From: Flavobacterium sp.
Lineage (GTDB): Bacteria > Bacteroidota > Bacteroidia > Flavobacteriales > Flavobacteriaceae
Reading direction: 5' to 3'
DNA length: 6,118 nucleotides
Assembly (NCBI GenBank): GCA_003449615.1
Contig: DMHA01000197.1
Location: forward strand, 1 to 6,118
Under the pieces are notes generated by a model that saw only the letters and a program-made list of their open reading frames with translations, was not told where the DNA came from and did not search any database. The translations under genes were made by a program, and so were the position numbers. Positions 1 to 6,118 of the stretch are shown piece after piece (the first letter of the stretch is position 1; each line of letters opens with the position of its first letter).

Positions 1-1998
1 GTAAATTTTACCAATAATTTAATTGGAAAAGCTCATAATGAAAAAATTACCGTTTCTCAGGCTGATTATGACCGAAATCCCTTTTATGGATTGAATCAGA
101 TGCCTGCTTTTTTAGTGCCATTTCCCGATGAATTTCTCTTTGAAATTAAATTTTTGAAAACCTATTTGAACAATTATCTAAAAAACAATTTGAAGCTAGA
201 CCCCAGAAAAGACAATTGGATTTATGACGGAATTCAGGTTTATACTATGATGCGTTATATTGAAGAAAATTATCCTGATTGTAAAATGACTGGACGGATT
301 TCGAATTTTAAATTATTCAAAGGATTTCATCTGTTAAATCTTGATTTCAACGAGCAATATAGTTATTTCTATTTGCTGATGGCTCGAAAAAATTTAGACC
401 AACCACTTGGCGCTCCAAAAAACACTTTGATAAAATTCAACGAGCAAATTGCCAGTAAATATAGAGCAGGTTTAAGTTTAATTTATCTCGATAATTATCT
501 TGGCAACGGTTTGGTATCCAATAGCATTGAGCAATTTAATGAACTAAATGCTGAAAAGATTTGTGGGGCAAGTGATTTTGAATCCATTATAAAATCAAAG
601 ACCAAAAAAGATAATAATTGGTTTTTCAAAAACATTATTGATTCCCGAGAAATTATAGATTATAAGTTTACCAATGTTTCAAAAACCAAAGATAGTGTTT
701 CATTTTCGCTGAAAAATAAAACAAATAGTATTGTTCCAATTCCTATTTATGGAATAAAAAACGATAGCATTGTCTTTAAAAAATGGATAGAACCAAAATT
801 AAATGACAGCATTTATACCCTAGAAAGAAATCAGGCCAACAAAATTATTATCAATTATAAAAATGAAGTTCCTGAATTTAATTTAAGAAATAATTGGAAG
901 AAATTGGAAGGATTTTTTCCCAATAGTCGGCCTTTTAAATTTGCTTTTGTCAAGGATTTAGAAGACCCTTATTACAACCAAATCATATATGCCCCGATAT
1001 TGACATTTAATGTATATGACGGTCTTTCGCCAGGAATGCGATTCCACAACAAGACCATTCTGAACCGACCTTTTGTGTATGACATCAATCCTACCTATGC
1101 TTTAAAATCAAAAACAATAACGGGTTCAGCTATTTTTATGGTTAACAAAGATTATCGTGATAGTAATTTATTCAATCTACGATATTCTATTAGTGGTAAC
1201 TACTTTCATTATGCGCCGGATGCTACCTATTTGAAAATAAATCCAATGGTTTTGATGCAATTTCGCAATAATGATGATTATCGAGACAATAGAAAACAAC
1301 TACTGCTTTTTCGTCAAGTGATTATAAATCGAGAAAAAAGTGCATTAGTTGCTGATAGTTCGCTACAGGATTATTCGGTTTTTGATATGAAATATATCAA
1401 CTCAAGGACAGAACTTACCAATCATATTAGCTTTATGGGAGATGTTCAATTTTCTGGTAAATTTGGTAAAATTGCTACCGATGTGCAATACCGAAAACTA
1501 TTTGAAGACAATCGCCAACTCAATCTGCGACTGTATGCCGGAGTGTTTACATACAATAAAAGCAATTCCGATTTTTATAGTTTTGCTTTAGACCGACCCA
1601 CAGATTATCTTTTTGACTACGCTTATCTTGGCAGAACATCACAATCAGGCTTAGCGAGTCAGGAATTTATTTTGGCCGAAGGTGGTTTTAAATCGAAGTT
1701 AACTCCATCTTTTGCTAACCAAAGGATTTCAACCATCAACGGAAGTTATTCAATTTGGAATTGGATTGAAGCCTACAGCGATATTGGTCTTGTAAAAAGC
1801 AAGAATCAAAAGGGAAAATTTCTCTTTGATAGTGGCATTCGGTTGAATTTATTGACTGATTATTTTGAATTATTTTTCCCTATCTATTCTAGCAACGGAT
1901 GGGAAATTTCTCGTCCTCACTACAATGAAAAAATACGATTTGTGGTCACGCTCAATCCAGATAAATTTATTCAACTATTTACTAGAAAATGGTTTTAG
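1..1998 (+). CDS. M1 peptidase-like protein with C-terminal outer-membrane beta-barrel-like region (5' partial)
   Basis: The reading frame is open from the first base to the TAG at 1996-1998 (665 residues), so the true start lies upstream; the TTG at 91 is only an internal codon. Numbering codons from base 1, residues about 30-190 resemble the end of the M1 (gluzincin) aminopeptidase catalytic domain and the helical part after it: a W-x-x-D-G-x-x-x-Y segment at 73-81 sits where M1 enzymes have the W-x-N-E-G zinc-ligand motif, followed by a YIEENYPD stretch and a KYRAGLSLIYLDNYLG helix. The expected HExxH position reads FEIKF (47-51), so peptidase activity is doubtful. From about residue 325 the sequence changes to alternating polar and aromatic strands (with GLSPGMRFHNKT at 341-352) and ends in KWF, as outer-membrane barrels do. 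Inferred location is the outer membrane, with the M1-like part in the periplasm. The signal peptide would lie outside the window. The family assignment is from memory of flavobacterial proteins; the function is unknown. Confidence 0.7.
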   Translation, partial: VNFTNNLIGKAHNEKITVSQADYDRNPFYGLNQMPAFLVPFPDEFLFEIKFLKTYLNNYLKNNLKLDPRKDNWIYDGIQVYTMMRYIEENYPDCKMTGRISNFKLFKGFHLLNLDFNEQYSYFYLLMARKNLDQPLGAPKNTLIKFNEQIASKYRAGLSLIYLDNYLGNGLVSNSIEQFNELNAEKICGASDFESIIKSKTKKDNNWFFKNIIDSREIIDYKFTNVSKTKDSVSFSLKNKTNSIVPIPIYGIKNDSIVFKKWIEPKLNDSIYTLERNQANKIIINYKNEVPEFNLRNNWKKLEGFFPNSRPFKFAFVKDLEDPYYNQIIYAPILTFNVYDGLSPGMRFHNKTILNRPFVYDINPTYALKSKTITGSAIFMVNKDYRDSNLFNLRYSISGNYFHYAPDATYLKINPMVLMQFRNNDDYRDNRKQLLLFRQVIINREKSALVADSSLQDYSVFDMKYINSRTELTNHISFMGDVQFSGKFGKIATDVQYRKLFEDNRQLNLRLYAGVFTYNKSNSDFYSFALDRPTDYLFDYAYLGRTSQSGLASQEFILAEGGFKSKLTPSFANQRISTINGSYSIWNWIEAYSDIGLVKSKNQKGKFLFDSGIRLNLLTDYFELFFPIYSSNGWEISRPHYNEKIRFVVTLNPDKFIQLFTRKWF

Positions 1999-2190
1999 TT
2001 TAATTTGAATACTAATAATTTTGGAGCAAGGTTTATTTTTAAAATTAGGCTTAATATTGTTAAATTCATAATTAATATAACCGAATTTTATTATTATATC
2101 AAAATAAATTGCCAATAATCTATATTTGATATTAGTAGTTTTCTGAATGAGCATTTTTGATTTTTATACAATAATTTCATCTTAAATTCT

Positions 2191-2198
2191 TAAATTTG
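2191..2198 (+). promoter_or_regulatory. Candidate -7 box of the aconitase promoter
   Basis: TAAATTTG matches the Bacteroidota primary-sigma -7 consensus TAnnTTTG and is followed by CAA, as is the box before the downstream gene. It would give a leader of roughly 80 nt. A -33 TTG/TTTG at the expected spacing of about 20 bases is not present; the nearest TTTG (2156-2159) is 31 bases away. A second match, TATATTTG at 2121-2128, also lacks a -33 partner. In DNA this AT-rich such boxes arise by chance, so this is a candidate only. Confidence 0.4.
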
Positions 2199-2208
2199 CA
2201 AACCTTAA

Positions 2209-2247
2209 AATTATTTCTTCATTTTTGTTGATAAATTAGAAATAATT
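2209..2247 (+). repeat. Perfect 10-bp inverted repeat in the putative aconitase leader
   Basis: AATTATTTCT at 2209-2218 is exactly reverse-complementary to AGAAATAATT at 2238-2247, with 19 bases between. It lies downstream of the candidate -7 box and 37 bases before the aconitase start codon, so it would be transcribed into the leader. Only one pair of the stem is G-C, so the RNA hairpin would be weak; a protein-binding operator is the other reading. No T-run follows, which argues against a terminator. Confidence 0.4.
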
Positions 2248-2284
2248 ATAACGAAAATAATATATAAATTAATAATTAAAAATT

Positions 2285-4552
2285 ATGGCTTTTGATATTG
2301 AAATGATTAAAAAAGTGTACGCCAATATGACAACTCGTGTGGACAAAGCGCGTGAATTAGTAGGACGCCCGCTGACTTTGACTGAGAAAATTTTGTACAA
2401 TCATCTTTGGGAAGGTTCACCAACTCAAACTTTTTCAAGAGGTGTCGATTATGTTGATTTTGCCCCAGACCGAGTGGCTTGTCAAGATGCAACGGCCCAG
2501 ATGGCTTTGTTACAATTTATGCACGCTGGAAAGAAAACAGTTGCTGTGCCAACTACCGTACACTGTGATCACTTGATTTTAGCAAAAAATGGAGCAGAAA
2601 AGGATTTGGCGGTGGCCAATACTCAATCAAAAGAAGTTTTTGATTTTCTTTCTTCTGTATCCAATAAATACGGAATTGGTTTTTGGAAACCAGGTTCAGG
2701 AATTATTCATCAAATTGTTTTGGAAAACTATGCTTTCCCTGGAGGTTTGATGATTGGAACCGATTCACATACTGTAAATGCTGGTGGTTTGGGAATGTTG
2801 GCTATTGGTGTTGGTGGTGCAGATGCTGTAGATGTAATGTCAGGAATGTCTTGGGAATTGAAATTTCCAAAATTAATCGGTGTAAAATTGACTGGTAAAT
2901 TATCAGGTTGGACTGCACCAAAAGATGTAATTCTAAAAGTGGCCGATATTCTTACTGTAAAAGGCGGAACAGGTGCTATTGTGGAGTATTTTGGCGAAGG
3001 CGCCACTTCAATGTCTTGTACAGGAAAAGGAACTATTTGTAATATGGGAGCCGAAATTGGAGCAACCACATCTACATTTGGTTATGACGAATCTATGAGA
3101 AGATACCTTTCTGCAACTGGTCGTCAAGATGTGGTTGATGCTGCCGATAAAGTAGCGTCTTATTTAACCGCAGACCCTGAGGTTTATGCCAATCCAGAAA
3201 CTTATTTTGACCAAGTAATCGAAATTAACCTATCGGAATTAGAGCCACACATTAATGGTCCTTTTACTCCAGACCGAGGAACTCCAGTATCTCAAATGAA
3301 AGCCGAAGCTGCTGCAAACGGTTGGCCTTTGAAAGTGGAATGGGGATTAATAGGTTCTTGTACCAACTCTTCTTATGAAGATATGGCTCGTGCTGCATCT
3401 ATTGTAAATCAGGCAGTTGAATTAGGAATTAGTCCAAAAGCGGAATTTGGTATCAATCCGGGTTCGGAACAAATCAGATATACTATCGAAAGAGATGGAA
3501 TTATCGCCACTTTCGAAAAAATGGGAACCAAAGTATTTACCAATGCTTGTGGTCCTTGCATCGGACAATGGGATAGAGCAGGGGCTGACAAGCAAGAAAA
3601 AAACACCATCGTACACTCTTTCAACCGTAACTTTTCTAAACGTGCCGATGGAAATCCAAATACGCACGCTTTCGTAACATCGCCAGAAATGGTAGCTGCA
3701 TTGGCCATTTCAGGGCGTTTGGATTTTAATCCTTTAACCGATACTTTAATTAATGATAAAGGCCAAGAAGTGAAATTGACAGCACCTTACGGGGATGAAC
3801 TGCCTAAAAAAGGTTTTGCGGTAGAAGATAATGGATTCCAAGCACCTGCCGAAGATGGAAGTAGTGTAGTGGTAGCAGTTTCTGAAACCTCAGACAGATT
3901 GCAACTTTTAGCACCATTCGAAGCTTGGGACGGTAAAAATATTATGGGAGCTAAATTATTAATAAAAGCTTTCGGAAAATGTACCACCGATCATATTTCT
4001 ATGGCAGGACCTTGGTTGCGTTTCCGTGGTCATTTGGATAATATTTCAAACAATATGTTGATTGGAGCAGTAAATGCTTTTACCGAGAAAACAAATTCAG
4101 TTAAAAACCAGTTGACTGGAGAATACGATACAGTGCCTGGTGTGGCTCGTGCCTACAAAGCGGCTGGAATTGCTTCGGTAGTTGTGGGCGACCACAATTA
4201 CGGTGAAGGTTCCTCTCGTGAACACGCCGCAATGGAACCTCGTTTCTTAGGTGTGAAAGCGGTTTTGGTAAAATCTTTCGCTCGTATTCACGAAACCAAC
4301 TTGAAAAAACAAGGAATGTTGGGACTTACTTTTGCTAACGAAGCGGATTACGATAAAATTCAAGAAGACGACACGATTAACTTTGTAGATTTAATAGATT
4401 TTGCTCCAGGAAAACCATTAACCTTAGAATTTGTTCACGCTGATGGAACTAAAGATATTATCTTGGCAAACCACACTTACAATGATAGTCAAATTGGTTG
4501 GTTCGTTGCAGGTTCTGCATTGAATTTGATTGCAGCTGCTGGAAAAGCTTAA
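2285..4552 (+). CDS. acn: Aconitate hydratase, mitochondrial-type
   Basis: This enzyme interconverts citrate and isocitrate via cis-aconitate in the TCA cycle, in the cytoplasm, using a [4Fe-4S] cluster. The 755-residue protein is full length for the mitochondrial-type family and shorter than the usual AcnA (about 890) or AcnB (about 865, with an N-terminal HEAT-like domain). The cluster ligands are visible as C359 (GSCTNSS) and C422/C425 (ACGPC), almost exactly the numbering of pig heart aconitase (358, 421, 424). Active-site residues are also present: D95-H96, H142, D160-S161-H162, R448, R453, R581 and S643-S644-R645 in [10 protein letters not shown]. The large N-terminal domains 1-3 are joined to the swivel domain, which begins near residue 545. 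The ATG at 2285 gives an N-terminus beginning directly with the conserved region; there is no Shine-Dalgarno. The gene appears to be monocistronic, with its own promoter candidate and a strong terminator after the TAA. No defect is seen, and the call is secure. Confidence 0.97.
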   Translation: MAFDIEMIKKVYANMTTRVDKARELVGRPLTLTEKILYNHLWEGSPTQTFSRGVDYVDFAPDRVACQDATAQMALLQFMHAGKKTVAVPTTVHCDHLILAKNGAEKDLAVANTQSKEVFDFLSSVSNKYGIGFWKPGSGIIHQIVLENYAFPGGLMIGTDSHTVNAGGLGMLAIGVGGADAVDVMSGMSWELKFPKLIGVKLTGKLSGWTAPKDVILKVADILTVKGGTGAIVEYFGEGATSMSCTGKGTICNMGAEIGATTSTFGYDESMRRYLSATGRQDVVDAADKVASYLTADPEVYANPETYFDQVIEINLSELEPHINGPFTPDRGTPVSQMKAEAAANGWPLKVEWGLIGSCTNSSYEDMARAASIVNQAVELGISPKAEFGINPGSEQIRYTIERDGIIATFEKMGTKVFTNACGPCIGQWDRAGADKQEKNTIVHSFNRNFSKRADGNPNTHAFVTSPEMVAALAISGRLDFNPLTDTLINDKGQEVKLTAPYGDELPKKGFAVEDNGFQAPAEDGSSVVVAVSETSDRLQLLAPFEAWDGKNIMGAKLLIKAFGKCTTDHISMAGPWLRFRGHLDNISNNMLIGAVNAFTEKTNSVKNQLTGEYDTVPGVARAYKAAGIASVVVGDHNYGEGSSREHAAMEPRFLGVKAVLVKSFARIHETNLKKQGMLGLTFANEADYDKIQEDDTINFVDLIDFAPGKPLTLEFVHADGTKDIILANHTYNDSQIGWFVAGSALNLIAAAGKA

Positions 4553-4576
4553 GCGACTTTTGTATAATTTTATAAC

Positions 4577-4605
4577 AAAACTCTCAAGGAAACTTGAGAG
4601 TTTTT
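4577..4605 (+). terminator. Intrinsic terminator of the aconitase gene
   Basis: A perfect 12-bp stem, 4577-4588 (AAAACTCTCAAG) paired with 4593-4604 (CTTGAGAGTTTT), closes a GAAA tetraloop of the stable GNRA type. A run of five T (4601-4605) follows the G/C-containing part of the stem. It starts 24 bases after the aconitase stop. The matching A-run on the left side would let it work on the other strand too, but no minus-strand gene faces it here. Confidence 0.9.
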
Positions 4606-4713
4606 ACTTTAAATTGAGTGCTATGTCACGAAACAGTTGAGGTTTTTTTGAAATATAGATATTTTATTTTTACTTCATACTATCTTTATTTTTAGAGTTT
4701 AGTAAATCACTTC

Positions 4714-4728
4714 TTCATTTAAAATGAA
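4714..4728. repeat. Short palindrome, possible operator
   Basis: TTCATTT (4714-4720) and AAATGAA (4722-4728) form a perfect 7-bp inverted repeat around one central base. It lies 23 bases upstream of the first TAnnTTTG box before the oxoamine synthase gene, a position where a dimeric regulator could bind. It is short and AT-rich, so chance is quite possible. Confidence 0.25.
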
Positions 4729-4789
4729 TGGATGAAAACAGCTCCTGAAAATAAATTTGCTTTCTAGACTAAAATAAATTTTAAATAAT

Positions 4790-4797
4790 TAATTTTG
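4790..4797 (+). promoter_or_regulatory. Candidate -7 box of the oxoamine synthase promoter
   Basis: TAATTTTG fits the Bacteroidota -7 consensus TAnnTTTG and is followed by CAA, like the box before aconitase. It would place transcription start near 4803 and give a leader of about 30 nt. No -33 TTG is found at the usual spacing; the TTTG at 4756-4759 is 30 bases away and is itself part of another match, TAAATTTG at 4752-4759. Confidence 0.5.
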
Positions 4798-4832
4798 CAA
4801 CTTCAAAAAAATATATAATACTACAATATATT

Positions 4833-6095
4833 ATGGTAAAAGATTTATTCGAAAGAATTCAAAACAATAAAGGTCCATTAGGAAAATGGGCTTCGCAAGC
4901 AGAAGGTTATTTTGTGTTTCCAAAATTAGAAGGCGATTTAGGACCAAGAATGAAATTTCAAGGAAAAGAGGTGTTGAACTGGAGTTTGAATGATTATTTA
5001 GGTTTGGCAAATCATCCCGAAGTGCGTCAAGCCGATGCGGATGCAGCTTTAGAATTTGGAGCAGCAGCGCCAATGGGTGCCAGAATGATGAGTGGTCATA
5101 CCAATTATCACGAGCAATTAGAGCAAGAATTGGCTGCTTTTGTCATGAAAGAATCGGCTTATTTGTTGAACTTTGGATACCAAGGAATGGTGTCTATTAT
5201 TGATGCTTTGGTAACCAGAAACGATGTGATTGTGTACGATGTAGATGCTCACGCCTGTATTATTGATGGCGTTCGTTTGCATAGCGGTAAACGTTTTACC
5301 TACAAGCACAACGACATCGAAAGTATGGAGAAAAATCTGCAACGCGCGACAAAATTGGCTACGGAACAAGGAGGAGGAATCCTTTTTATTACCGAAGGTG
5401 TTTTCGGAATGCGTGGTCAACAAGGAAAGTTGAAAGAGATTGTAGCGATGAAACAAAAATACAATTTCCGTCTTTTGGTTGATGATGCTCACGGTTTTGG
5501 AACACTCGGAAAAACAGGTGCTGGAGCAGGAGAGGAGCAAGGTGTTCAAGACGATATTGATGTTTATTTTTCGACTTTTGCCAAATCGATGGCGAATATT
5601 GGTGCTTTTGTAGCCGCAGATAAAGACATTATTGATTATTTGAAATACAATTTGCGTTCTCAAATGTTTGCCAAAGCATTACCAATGATACAAACGATTG
5701 GTTCGTTGAAACGTTTGCAATTGTTGCGTGATAACCCTGAATTGAAAGACAAATTATGGGAAAACGTAAATGCATTGCAAAATGGTTTGAGAACCAAAGG
5801 ATTTAATATTGGTGACACTAATACTTGTGTTACACCAGTTTATCTTGAAGGAAGTGTTCCAGAAGCGATGGTGATGGTAAATGATTTAAGAGAAAATTAC
5901 GGCATTTTCTTGTCGATTGTAATTTATCCTGTTATTCCAAAAGGGATGATTTTGTTGCGAGTGATACCAACTGCTTCGCATACATTAGATGATATTTCTG
6001 AAACGCTTACTTCTTTTGAAGCGATTCGTGAAAAATTGGTAAACGGTACTTACAAAGAAATCGCTAGCAGGACTACTGTTGATTTGGACGCTTAG
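4833..6095 (+). CDS. PLP-dependent alpha-oxoamine synthase family acyltransferase (serine palmitoyltransferase / cysteate acyltransferase-like)
   Basis: This 420-residue protein has the fold-type I PLP architecture of the alpha-oxoamine synthases (KBL, BioF, HemA, SPT), which condense an amino acid with an acyl thioester and release CO2. Visible landmarks are NDYLGLANHPEV near the N-terminus, H93 in the H-x-x-LE motif, H140 that would stack on the PLP ring (AHACIIDG), D217 and H220 in VDDAHGFG for the PLP ring nitrogen and carbonyl, the Schiff-base lysine K251 in STFAKSMANIG, and R376 in LLRVIPTASHT for the substrate carboxylate. RVIPTASHT near the C-terminus resembles sphingolipid-type members more than BioF or KBL, and no biotin or threonine-degradation gene is adjacent. 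In Flavobacterium, enzymes of this group make either 3-ketosphinganine from serine or the capnine precursor from cysteate (sulfonolipids linked to gliding); the sequence alone does not settle which. No frameshift is seen. The ATG at 4833 fits the A-rich leader and is the first in frame. Confidence 0.85.
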   Translation: MVKDLFERIQNNKGPLGKWASQAEGYFVFPKLEGDLGPRMKFQGKEVLNWSLNDYLGLANHPEVRQADADAALEFGAAAPMGARMMSGHTNYHEQLEQELAAFVMKESAYLLNFGYQGMVSIIDALVTRNDVIVYDVDAHACIIDGVRLHSGKRFTYKHNDIESMEKNLQRATKLATEQGGGILFITEGVFGMRGQQGKLKEIVAMKQKYNFRLLVDDAHGFGTLGKTGAGAGEEQGVQDDIDVYFSTFAKSMANIGAFVAADKDIIDYLKYNLRSQMFAKALPMIQTIGSLKRLQLLRDNPELKDKLWENVNALQNGLRTKGFNIGDTNTCVTPVYLEGSVPEAMVMVNDLRENYGIFLSIVIYPVIPKGMILLRVIPTASHTLDDISETLTSFEAIREKLVNGTYKEIASRTTVDLDA

Positions 6096-6099
6096 GTTT

Positions 6100-6118
6100 A
6101 GATTTCAGATTTCAGATT
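6100..6118. repeat. AGATTTC tandem repeat, running off the window
   Basis: Starting five bases after the last stop codon, the heptamer AGATTTC occurs twice in full (6100-6106, 6107-6113) and a third copy begins (6114-6118) before the window ends. The total length cannot be seen. Short A/T-rich tandem repeats of this kind are seen between genes in flavobacterial genomes (from memory); no function is implied. Confidence 0.5.

Larger units (their letters stand above)
1999..2284. other. AT-rich intergenic region upstream of aconitase
   Basis: This 286-bp gap is almost entirely A and T. It holds no convincing ORF or RNA gene and no clear intrinsic terminator for the upstream gene. What can be seen are two TAnnTTTG promoter-like boxes (2121-2128 and 2191-2198) and a perfect 10-bp inverted repeat (2209-2247), each listed separately. 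The start codon of the next gene has no Shine-Dalgarno sequence; the 20 bases before it are A/T only, which is usual in Bacteroidota. Confidence 0.7.
4606..4832. other. AT-rich intergenic region upstream of the oxoamine synthase gene
   Basis: Between the terminator and the next start codon there are about 230 bases with no convincing ORF or RNA gene. The stretch holds a short palindrome (4714-4728) and two TAnnTTTG boxes (4752-4759 and 4790-4797). The last 30 bases before the start are A-rich and have no Shine-Dalgarno sequence. Confidence 0.6.

Noticed and set aside
91..99. TTG at 91 as the start of the first gene
   Set aside because: The frame is open back to base 1 with protein-like sequence, and the domain content implies a large missing N-terminal part, so the start is outside the window.
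2051..2090. Possible terminator hairpin after the first gene
   Set aside because: Only short, imperfect A/T pairings around ATTAAT are found, with no G/C stem followed by a T-run.
2728..3069. Minus-strand open frames within the aconitase gene, including 2728-3069 and 3409-3708
   Set aside because: They are antisense to a highly conserved enzyme and show low-complexity, shadow-like composition.
2285..4552. Calling the aconitase AcnB or a 3-isopropylmalate dehydratase subunit
   Set aside because: There is no N-terminal HEAT-like domain, the domain order and length fit mitochondrial-type aconitase, and both large and swivel domains are in one chain with the aconitase catalytic residues.
5118..5663. 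181-codon minus-strand open frame inside the oxoamine synthase gene
   Set aside because: It lies antisense to a well-supported gene with all its catalytic motifs, and its own translation shows no recognisable domain; it is a shadow frame.
4833..6095. Calling the third gene kbl or bioF
   Set aside because: Neither tdh nor biotin genes are next to it, and the motifs around K251 and R376 fit the sphingolipid/sulfonolipid-type group better.

Overview
The window is AT-rich and reads as chromosomal DNA from a Bacteroidota bacterium, most likely Flavobacteriia (Flavobacterium or a close relative). The supporting signs are intergenic regions that are almost all A/T, starts without a Shine-Dalgarno sequence but with A-rich leaders, several TAnnTTTG boxes of the Bacteroidota -7 type, a mitochondrial-type aconitase, and an outer-membrane-style protein ending in an aromatic residue.

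Layout: three genes lie on the + strand and are well separated. (1) Positions 1-1998 hold the 3' part of a large gene whose start is outside the window. It looks like an M1-peptidase-like domain followed by a probable outer-membrane beta-barrel region, and the visible part of the expected zinc site looks degenerate. (2) After 286 bp of AT-rich DNA with promoter-like boxes and an inverted repeat comes a complete aconitate hydratase gene (2285-4552), with all three iron-sulfur cysteines and the catalytic residues in place. It is followed by a strong intrinsic terminator. (3) After a further 280 bp gap with its own promoter-like boxes comes a complete PLP-dependent alpha-oxoamine synthase-family gene (4833-6095). 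This is the family of serine palmitoyltransferase, and in flavobacteria also of cysteate acyltransferases that start sulfonolipid synthesis. A short tandem repeat begins just after its stop and runs off the window.

The genes do not look like one operon: each gap is nearly 300 bp, and the terminator after aconitase separates genes 2 and 3. Their jobs are an envelope protein, a TCA-cycle enzyme and probably membrane lipid synthesis. No mobile element, tRNA, rRNA, CRISPR array or defence system is visible. The region looks like ordinary core genome; the most interesting points are the apparently inactive M1-like domain joined to a barrel and the substrate question for the oxoamine synthase.
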